Origin: Verrucomicrobiota bacterium
Lineage (GTDB): Bacteria > Verrucomicrobiota > Verrucomicrobiia > Verrucomicrobiales > Verrucomicrobiaceae
NCBI GenBank assembly: GCA_023429545.1
Contig: JAEYUU010000442.1
Coordinates: 1-10,466, forward strand
Direction: 5' to 3'
Length of the DNA: 10,466 bases
Part shown: positions 5,342 through 10,466 of the stretch, in pieces
How positions within the stretch are numbered: position 1 is the stretch's first letter
Layout of the letters: each line of letters begins with the position of its first letter
Made by a program: the position numbers and the translations under genes
The notes under the pieces: generated by a model
Told to the model about the DNA's origin: nothing
Databases searched by the model: none
The model's input: the letters and a program-made list of their open reading frames with translations, nothing else

Positions 5342-5731
5342 TCACCTGGTCTCCTGCCCGACAAACACCAGGCATTCATTCGGATCATCGATGTGGAACT
5401 CGGTCATGCCGTAGGGACGCACTTGCAACTCGGTGAGCCGCCGCGGAACTTTGCAGCCCTTCGCATGCTGATACATCGACTCGATGTCCTGTACTTCGAT
5501 GTAGATTTCCGCATGCCCGCGCACCGCAGCCATGACGGACTCGTCCGCGGCCTTCATGAAGTGAATGGTCGCTCCATCCCGATCCACGATGGAGTATTCC
5601 TCCGACCTCATGGTGACGGTGAATCCCAGCACCCTGGTGTAAAACTCGAGCGTCTCCTCCATTTCCGCCACGGCCAGCATGGGACTGATGCGTTTCACTC
5701 GGGAGACAGATGGGGCGGCGCTGGTGCTCAT
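5342..5731 (-). CDS. VOC family protein (glyoxalase/bleomycin-resistance fold)
   Basis: A 129-residue protein with the paired beta-alpha-beta-beta-beta modules of the vicinal-oxygen-chelate fold: VKRISPMLAVAEMEETLEFY begins module one, with YTRVLGFTVTM and SIVDRDGATIHFM; HAEIYIEVQDIESMY begins module two, ending YGMTEFHIDDPNECLVFVG. His57, Glu75 and Glu119 lie where metal ligands occur in some family members, but the pattern is too loose to predict metal use or a substrate. The family covers lyases, dioxygenases and antibiotic-binding proteins. The frame stays open upstream as far as 6058, but that part overlaps the next gene and has shadow-like composition, so I place the start at the ATG at 5731, just before the first strand. 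It is the last gene in a minus-strand run below trpS, 65 bases after the preceding stop. Confidence 0.85.
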   Translation of the reverse strand: MSTSAAPSVSRVKRISPMLAVAEMEETLEFYTRVLGFTVTMRSEEYSIVDRDGATIHFMKAADESVMAAVRGHAEIYIEVQDIESMYQHAKGCKVPRRLTELQVRPYGMTEFHIDDPNECLVFVGQETR

Positions 5732-5796
5732 GAGTCCGCCGTTAGCGCATGCCTCTCCCACTGTCCAGACGTCGCCATCGAACATCTGGTTGCGCG

Positions 5797-6561
5797 CTAC
5801 TCTGGCTTCGCTCCCTCCAGCTTTGCCAGATCCATGCTGCCTGCCACGCGGCCGCTGTAGAGTTCCACGGCGCGGCGCGCCACGATGTCCACGATGGCGG
5901 GCTGCAGGGTGCGCGCGGCGACATTCGAGACAGCCATGGAGGCCCAGACGACGGGACTGTTCCACCGCAGAACCTGCCAGACGGGAAGGATGCGCCGGTA
6001 CCACTTGCCCAGGGCCTGCACCGCATCGTGCTGCATGACCTCGCGCCCTTTTTCCCAAGTCTTGATGGCGGTGTGCGCACTCACATCCACCAGCCGGCCC
6101 ACCGTGCGGGTCTGGAGGAACTCGGTCACATCCGTGGCGGCGAGCTGGAGGGCGCGGGTGAAATGGCTCAGCCCGGGAGCCAGCAGCGGCTGGGGCGAGT
6201 TGGGATGGTAGACGGCGGCGATCTCGCGCACCAACTTGGGGATTTCATCCACCAGCGGTGGCAACCACTCGGGATTCGGGTTCTTATTCCAACGCAGACG
6301 GTTCTTGCAGGCCTCCACCGCAGCCAGCGCCGCCTGGTCCCTCTCTCCCGGCAGCACCGCGAACAGATCCGCTGCCGCGGCGTGCTTCGTGGCTCGCAGA
6401 TCGGCAAAAAAGCGCAGACCGAACCAGATGCTCATGCCACCAAGGCCGCAGATCACCCCTGCCAGAAATGTAAAAAGGTGGCTCCACATGCGACGCTTGC
6501 CGTACGCCAATTTTCGTCCGTGCAGAGCGCGTGCGCAAGGGGGGAGATGCATGAGCTGCAT
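5797..6561 (-). CDS. Membrane-anchored protein of unknown function
   Basis: I do not recognise this family. The 254-residue product has one clear hydrophobic helix at about 27-47 (HLFTFLAGVICGLGGMSIWF). A mainly helical, charged domain follows, with Trp-rich stretches (LRWNKNPNPEWLPPLVDEIP; GKWYRRILPVWQVLRW) and a mildly hydrophobic helix near 203-230 (VVWASMAVSNVAARTLQPAI) that could associate with or cross the membrane. The first ATG (6561) begins 18 bases after the small lipoprotein gene and gives a basic N-terminus before the helix. An ATG at 6489 (MWSHLF) would start right at the helix and is equally plausible; neither has a ribosome site. The gene sits in the minus-strand run trpS, lipoprotein, this gene, VOC gene, but nothing ties its function to those neighbours. 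Confidence 0.7.
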   Translation of the reverse strand: MQLMHLPPCARALHGRKLAYGKRRMWSHLFTFLAGVICGLGGMSIWFGLRFFADLRATKHAAAADLFAVLPGERDQAALAAVEACKNRLRWNKNPNPEWLPPLVDEIPKLVREIAAVYHPNSPQPLLAPGLSHFTRALQLAATDVTEFLQTRTVGRLVDVSAHTAIKTWEKGREVMQHDAVQALGKWYRRILPVWQVLRWNSPVVWASMAVSNVAARTLQPAIVDIVARRAVELYSGRVAGSMDLAKLEGAKPE

Positions 6562-6579
6562 CAGGTGGGCGTGGTGAGG

Positions 6580-6813
6580 CTACGGCATTACGTAGATCCA
6601 ACAGAAGTTCCCATCCTTGTCACGGATGGCGCGGAGTACGGCATCTTCCCAAATTGCGGACCCGCCTGAGAAAAGTCCCGAGCGCACTTTCATTGGAATG
6701 CGCCATTTGGTGATCTCGGCCGCTTCCCTCCCTCCCGGCCTGCGAGCGCCGGGAGAACACGAGGCGACCCCTGCCGCCGCTCCCAGTAGCATGATGGCAT
6801 GTCGACGTTTCAC
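6580..6813 (-). CDS. Small predicted lipoprotein, function unknown
   Basis: A 77-residue frame from GTG at 6813. The N-terminus, MKRRHAIMLLGAAAGVASCS, has a twin-Arg basic start, a hydrophobic core and a lipobox (VASC, Cys19), so the product is likely a lipid-anchored protein of about 58 residues after processing. The mature part is basic then mixed (ITKWRIPMKVRSGLF, ending FCWIYVMP) with no recognised domain. It lies 53 bases after trpS and 18 bases before the next possible start on the same strand, consistent with an operon. A perfect 6-bp hairpin ends at the first base of the GTG. The signal peptide is persuasive, but such a short gene with a GTG start could be wrong in detail. Confidence 0.55.
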   Translation of the reverse strand: MKRRHAIMLLGAAAGVASCSPGARRPGGREAAEITKWRIPMKVRSGLFSGGSAIWEDAVLRAIRDKDGNFCWIYVMP

Positions 6814-6828
6814 GTAGCGCAGGCTACG
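6813..6828 (-). other. Perfect 6-bp hairpin at the start codon of the small lipoprotein
   Basis: CGTAGC/GCTACG with a four-base loop; on the minus strand its 3' arm ends with the first base of the GTG start. It lies 38 bases after the trpS stop. Without a T-tract it is not a normal terminator. It could block ribosome access to the lipoprotein start or be a chance palindrome. Confidence 0.35.
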
Positions 6829-6848
6829 CCGTCCATTGGGGAGGTTTC

Positions 6849-6864
6849 CACCGCTTTTTCGGTG
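6849..6864 (-). other. Small hairpin just after trpS
   Basis: CACCG-AAAAAG-CGGTG on the minus strand, beginning two bases after the trpS stop codon. The 5-bp stem has an A-rich loop and no following T-tract, so it is weak as an intrinsic terminator. It might pause polymerase or protect the transcript end. Confidence 0.25.
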
Positions 6865-6866
6865 CT

Positions 6867-7832
6867 CTAGCCGAGTCCCACTGCATTTCGCACGCGTTCG
6901 ACCGTCTGCTTCGCCAGAACGCGCGCCTTGGCGGCACCTGCTTGGAGCACGTCGTCCACGTATCCCTTGTCCGCCACGATGGCGGCACGTTTCTCACGCG
7001 CTTCCGCCAGGAAATTCCACATCTTCTCCGCCAGGCGTTTCTTGAAATCTCCGTAGCCCACGCCGCCAGCGAGGTGCTGCTGCTCCATAAGCGCCACCTC
7101 ATCTGGCGTGGCGACCAGCCGATAGAGAGCCAGGATGCTGCTGCCTTCGATGGGCTTGGGAGCCTCCACCGGGGTGGAGTCCGTCTTGATGCCCATGAAC
7201 TTCTTCTTGAAGGGCTTCTCCTCCTCGAAGAGCCCGATGGTGTTGTCGTAGCTCTTGCTCATCTTGCGCCCGTCCGTGCCAAGCACCACGGCGCTCTCCT
7301 CGCGGATGCGCGCCTGCGGGATCTTCAGCAGGCCCTCTCCGTAGGCGAGATTCATTTTCACCGCGATGTCGCGGGTCACCTCCAGGTGCTGCTTCTGGTC
7401 GCGGCCCACGGGCACGAGATCGCTGTCGTAGATGAGGATGTCCGCCGCCATGAGCACGGGGTAGGTGAAGAGGCCGCTGTTGGGCGTGATGCCGTTGGCG
7501 ACCTTGTCCTTGTAGCTGGTGCAGTTCTCCAGCATGGGCATGGGGGTCACCGTGTTGAGGATCCACGCCAATTCGGTGACCTCCGGGACGTCGCTCTGGC
7601 GGAAGAACACCGCCTTCTCGGGGTCCAGTCCGCAGGCGAGGAAGTCGATGGCCAGGTTCCGCACGTTCTCGCGCAGCACCTTGGCATCCTTGATGGCCGT
7701 CAGGGAGTGGTAGTCCGCGATGAAATAGAATGCCTCCCCCTCGTGCTGAAGCTGCAGCGCGGGCTGCATCATGCCGAAGTAGTTGCCGAGGTGAAGCCGG
7801 CCGGTGGGCTGGAGTCCTGAGAGGATGCGCAT
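6867..7832 (-). CDS. trpS: Tryptophanyl-tRNA synthetase
   Basis: Class I aminoacyl-tRNA synthetase that charges tRNA-Trp with tryptophan in the cytoplasm. The start MRILSGLQPTGRLHLGNYFG carries the HIGH-type ATP site (HLGN, residues 14-17), and GRKMSKSYDN holds the KMSKS loop (190-194). Other family signatures are FIADYHSLT (38-46), LFTYPVLMAADILIY (121-135) and PVGRDQKQHLEVTRDIA (141-157). At 321 residues it is the usual bacterial length (E. coli 334) and has all expected parts. The ATG at 7832 is the only start giving the standard N-terminus; there is no visible Shine-Dalgarno. It heads a minus-strand run and is divergent from the large lipoprotein gene. I saw no T-box or Trp-rich leader peptide upstream. 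Confidence 0.97.
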   Translation of the reverse strand: MRILSGLQPTGRLHLGNYFGMMQPALQLQHEGEAFYFIADYHSLTAIKDAKVLRENVRNLAIDFLACGLDPEKAVFFRQSDVPEVTELAWILNTVTPMPMLENCTSYKDKVANGITPNSGLFTYPVLMAADILIYDSDLVPVGRDQKQHLEVTRDIAVKMNLAYGEGLLKIPQARIREESAVVLGTDGRKMSKSYDNTIGLFEEEKPFKKKFMGIKTDSTPVEAPKPIEGSSILALYRLVATPDEVALMEQQHLAGGVGYGDFKKRLAEKMWNFLAEAREKRAAIVADKGYVDDVLQAGAAKARVLAKQTVERVRNAVGLG

Positions 7833-8121
7833 GGGGTGGCGAAAGTGCTTGCGACCAGCTTAAAGTCAACCTAGGGACTTCTCGTGACTGCTACCCCCGG
7901 CCAGACACCAGGCGCGGACGCACATGAGGCGCCCACCGCGCCACCGTGAACACATCTCCATGTGACCCCGTCTGCGGCTCCCTTGAGAAGAGGGACGCTG
8001 CTCCTGCCCCTACCGCTGCTCCGCTTTTTCTGGCGAAATCTCATTTTCGCGGAGACTTGAACTCTGCTTTTTGGAGCTGTGGCCGTATTTGTCCTACCCA
8101 TGCTGGTTTTTTTTGCCCTGA
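7833..8121. other. 289-bp divergent intergenic region between trpS and the large lipoprotein
   Basis: Must contain promoters for both divergent genes, but no pair of -35/-10 boxes is convincing. It contains a perfect 6-bp hairpin, GCGAAA with TTTCGC (8033-8050), and a run of eight T (8107-8114) about seven bases before the plus-strand ATG. The T run follows no stem. No small gene or RNA is apparent. Confidence 0.5.
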
Positions 8122-10335
8122 ATGAAGTTTGTCCGTCATTTCACTCTGCTGCTGGCCTGCACCGCCGCGGCATCGCTTGCCCTGATCCCGTCCTGCGACA
8201 AGGATCGTGAGGACTCCAAGGATGCCAGGGGCAAATTATCGAAAGAAAAGTCCTCGAAGTCCAAGTCGAAATCCAAGTCCGGCAAGGATCATCCGCCGGA
8301 CGACAACCCTGCAGAGACCAGCCAGGCCATTGAAGCCTTCACCGGAGCGCACACCCGCCTCGTGTGGGCCAAGGCTGAAGCACCACACACGGGTGATACT
8401 TTTGCCCAGAGTGACCGGCTCCTGCTTGTGGGCGTGGACACGCGGGATGGGAAAGGCGAGCGCGCCATCCTTTCCAAACCCGCCAACTACTCACGCCCCC
8501 TCCTTTCCGTGACAGGGGAATTTATCCTCTACACGGACAAGAACACCGTGCGCAAAGGCGGATTGAAGCACTACAAACCGGCGATCTATCGCACCGACTG
8601 GAAAGGAACAGCACCAGTGCGCCTGACCGACGGTTATGCCGTGGACTGCTGGCGGGATCCAGCCAGCGGCACGGAGTACGTCTATGCGGTCATCAATCTC
8701 AAGGCTACCAAGGGGCTCGCTCTTGAAGGGGGCAAGCTGATCCGTTTTCCAATGCAGGATCCCACGAAAATCGAGACGGTGTATGATGACACCCCGATCA
8801 CGCCGGACAATGTCCAGTTCTCCAGGGATGGCACCCGGGCCAGCGGTCAGTTTCCCTGGCCGCACTCTGGATTGCTGACTCGCATTGGTGACAAATACAC
8901 CGCCAGGAAGATTACCACCGGCTGCTGGAGCGGCCTGGCACCGGACAACAGCGGTGTGGCGTGGACCTTTGATGGAGAGCATCGCAAGGTCGCCATGACA
9001 GCAGATGACGGCGCGAAGAGCTGGCAGATCAATTTGAGCGAGGGCGCCGGCATGAAAGGCGGAGAGCTTTACCATCCGCGCTGGAGCAATCACCCCCGCT
9101 TCATGGTCATCACCGGCCCCTACGCCAAGAAGAAAGGAGAAGACGGATCGGTCATCAACAAGGGAGGTGGCACGGCTCAGGTCTACCTCGGGCGTTTTTC
9201 AGAAACGGCAGACAAGGTGGAGGCGTGGTTGCAGGTATCCCACGACAACCGCGGCGAAGCCTATCCGGACGCGTGGATAGCAGAGGCGGACAAGGCCGAC
9301 CTGAAAGGATTCTCGATTCCCTCCACCGCGCAGCCGGGTGCTTCCGTCATCGCCAGTGCCTGGCCCACGAGCAAGGAGGGTCTGCTGTTCTTCTGGAAGG
9401 ATCGCACGACGCTGAATGCGTTCACGACCCGGGATGGAGCGAGGCATGAGTCCGTGCTCGCGAGCCGCGATGCCGCACGGTATGGCCGCTTCGGCCAGTT
9501 GCTGCTGGATGGCGGGTCTTACGAGGCCGAGCCTGAGTTTGCGGGGGCCGCGGCGGCGCATCTGCGTGCGCAACCGGCAGCCACCTTTGAGGCGCTCATC
9601 CTGCCAAATCAGTACGAGGGCACTGCTCCCAATGGCCAGCTGACCACCATTTTCAGCGGCGCCGACTTCACGATTGGGGAAGACAGCGGCCACTTGGTGA
9701 TGGTGAACAGCACCGCCTCATGGAAGGGCAAGACGGCCCTGCCCGCGGTGCCGTACCACCTTGCGGTGACCCGCAGCGCCGAGGGCTTCGAGGCGCACGT
9801 GAACGGCGAGCCTGTCGAATTGGAACCGGTGGCTGGCGGATCGACCAAACCCGGGCCAGACTCTTTGGCCTTCGGTGGAGGCTGGAATGGCGGACTGCTG
9901 CAAGTAGCACTGTACGATCGCATCGTCACGGACGAGGAAATTGCCAGCAATGCGCACGCGGCGCAGGCACGCATCGCCGGTTTCCCGCCAGCGCCGCAGC
10001 GGGTGAAGGTGCGGGCAAGACTGGTCGAGGTTTCTCCCATGCCCACGCCGGAGGGTATCTCGCCCTACACCGGTGCCCTGGTGGCCTATGCTTATGAGGT
10101 GGAGAAAGTGCTGGAAGGCGCGCTTGCCTCGAAAACCGTGCTTGTAAAACACTGGGCCATGTTGGGTGAGAAGGTGGTGCAAGGTTTTCCGCGCGAAGTC
10201 AACAAGTCCTACGATCTAGTGATCGAACGCGAAGCAGACCACCCCCAGCTCAAAGGAGAACGCGTCATTGATGACACCACCGCCTTTGATCAAGAAGCCT
10301 GGTTTGATGTGACCTCTCCACGAGTGACTCCCTGA
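8122..10335 (+). CDS. Large lipoprotein: propeller-like region, LamG-like domain and C-terminal beta domain
   Basis: A 737-residue exported protein. Residues 1-24 form a lipoprotein-type signal ending LIPSC (lipid-anchored Cys25; Pro at -2 is unusual). Residues ~37-57 are a Lys/Ser low-complexity linker. Residues ~75-440 are beta-rich with repeated blade-like patterns (AIYRTDWKGTAPVRLTDGYA; VQFSRDGTRASGQF; GLAPDNSGVAWTFDGEHRKV) resembling TolB/WD40-like propellers. Residues ~445-615 look like a LamG/concanavalin-like beta sandwich (LPAVPYHLAVTRSAEGFEAH; VNGEPVEL; GGLLQVALYDRIVTDEEIAS). Residues ~625-735 form another beta-rich unit (RVKVRARLVEVSPMPTPEGI; GALVAYAYEVEKVLEG) that reminds me of proteins near polysaccharide acylation genes in related bacteria; that is memory only. 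Domain calls are by eye. Likely an outer-membrane or periplasmic binding protein rather than an enzyme. The start has no ribosome site. Confidence 0.8.
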   Translation: MKFVRHFTLLLACTAAASLALIPSCDKDREDSKDARGKLSKEKSSKSKSKSKSGKDHPPDDNPAETSQAIEAFTGAHTRLVWAKAEAPHTGDTFAQSDRLLLVGVDTRDGKGERAILSKPANYSRPLLSVTGEFILYTDKNTVRKGGLKHYKPAIYRTDWKGTAPVRLTDGYAVDCWRDPASGTEYVYAVINLKATKGLALEGGKLIRFPMQDPTKIETVYDDTPITPDNVQFSRDGTRASGQFPWPHSGLLTRIGDKYTARKITTGCWSGLAPDNSGVAWTFDGEHRKVAMTADDGAKSWQINLSEGAGMKGGELYHPRWSNHPRFMVITGPYAKKKGEDGSVINKGGGTAQVYLGRFSETADKVEAWLQVSHDNRGEAYPDAWIAEADKADLKGFSIPSTAQPGASVIASAWPTSKEGLLFFWKDRTTLNAFTTRDGARHESVLASRDAARYGRFGQLLLDGGSYEAEPEFAGAAAAHLRAQPAATFEALILPNQYEGTAPNGQLTTIFSGADFTIGEDSGHLVMVNSTASWKGKTALPAVPYHLAVTRSAEGFEAHVNGEPVELEPVAGGSTKPGPDSLAFGGGWNGGLLQVALYDRIVTDEEIASNAHAAQARIAGFPPAPQRVKVRARLVEVSPMPTPEGISPYTGALVAYAYEVEKVLEGALASKTVLVKHWAMLGEKVVQGFPREVNKSYDLVIEREADHPQLKGERVIDDTTAFDQEAWFDVTSPRVTP

Positions 10336-10392
10336 CACCACCCCTTCCTTGTTCCATCATTTTCTGATATACCAAACGCGCCGTCCTCACCT

Positions 10393-10466
10393 ATGAAACT
10401 TCTCGCCGCAATCCTCCTTGCTGCCGCCGCTTCCTCCCTCCTCCACGCGGAAGACTTCACCGAGGC
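10393..10466 (+). CDS. N-terminus of an exported protein (partial, runs off the window)
   Basis: ATG at 10393 opens a frame to the window end (24 full codons). The start MKLLAAILLAAAASSLLHA is a strong signal peptide with cleavage expected after LHA, before EDFTE. It begins 57 bases after the large lipoprotein's stop on the same strand and may be co-transcribed. The beginning of the mature part resembles that of sugar-hydrolase-like DUF1080 proteins common in this group, but six residues are far too few to assign it. Confidence 0.65.
   Translation, partial: MKLLAAILLAAAASSLLHAEDFTE

Noticed and set aside
5060..5860. 266-residue plus-strand frame crossing the phosphatase-like and VOC genes
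   Set aside because: It overlaps a recognised gene on the same strand in another frame and a recognised gene on the other strand; the product is composition-driven.
5732..6058. Upstream extension of the VOC frame to give a 238-residue protein
   Set aside because: The extension is Arg/Gly-rich, overlaps the downstream half of the 5797-6561 gene, and lies outside the VOC fold, which begins just after the ATG at 5731.
6942..7820. 292-residue plus-strand frame opposite trpS
   Set aside because: Antisense shadow of trpS, which carries all its signature motifs.
7841..7869. TTGACT on the minus strand as a -35 box for trpS
   Set aside because: At 17-18 bases spacing the would-be -10 is ACTTTC or CTTTCG, a poor match, and the start point would fall at or beyond the ATG.
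8107..8114. Run of eight T as an intrinsic terminator
   Set aside because: No stable stem lies directly before it; the nearest hairpin ends at 8050, and no plus-strand gene ends upstream.

Overview
This is a high-GC bacterial chromosomal window of ordinary single-copy genes with good coding spacing. Several features suggest the Verrucomicrobia (PVC group): an ECF sigma factor with the C-terminal motif GTVMSRLFYARKKL, a zinc-less membrane anti-sigma partner, an HTTM-domain membrane protein with a small membrane-anchored partner, a lipoprotein with a propeller-like part and a LamG-like part, and very few Shine-Dalgarno sequences. The placement rests on protein style and is inference, not a database match. 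I see no rRNA, tRNA, CRISPR array, transposase or phage gene.

Layout. Minus strand, 1-1401: an ECF sigma factor (763-1401) overlaps by 14 bases the gene for a single-pass anti-sigma protein (135-776), which is followed 17 bases later by the start of a secreted protein that runs off the window (1-117). A 0.5-kb gap (1402-1913) separates these from the plus-strand genes. It has no convincing gene, but holds a degenerate 7-base repeat array (1560-1587) and a run of five hairpins with an 11-base direct repeat (1654-1828).

Plus strand, 1914-5325: a secreted FKBP-type prolyl isomerase; a small membrane-anchored protein coupled by an ATGA overlap to an HTTM-domain integral membrane protein; an RluE-like pseudouridine synthase; and a short low-molecular-weight tyrosine-phosphatase-like protein. 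Between the HTTM and RluE-like genes lie two oppositely oriented degenerate 7-base arrays, one of which supplies the end of the HTTM coding region.

Minus strand, 5342-7832: tryptophanyl-tRNA synthetase leads a possible transcription unit with a tiny predicted lipoprotein, an unrecognised membrane-anchored protein and a VOC (glyoxalase-fold) protein. Plus strand, 8122-10335: a 737-residue lipoprotein with a Lys/Ser linker, a beta-rich propeller-like part, a LamG-like part and a C-terminal beta domain. It is followed by the signal peptide of another exported protein that leaves the window at 10393.

Two themes stand out: envelope functions (sigma/anti-sigma signalling, periplasmic folding, membrane-anchored and lipoproteins) and RNA/translation functions (RluE-like enzyme, TrpS). 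I see no single spectacular new system. The best leads are the HTTM/partner pair, the multidomain lipoprotein, and the unexplained intergenic repeats.
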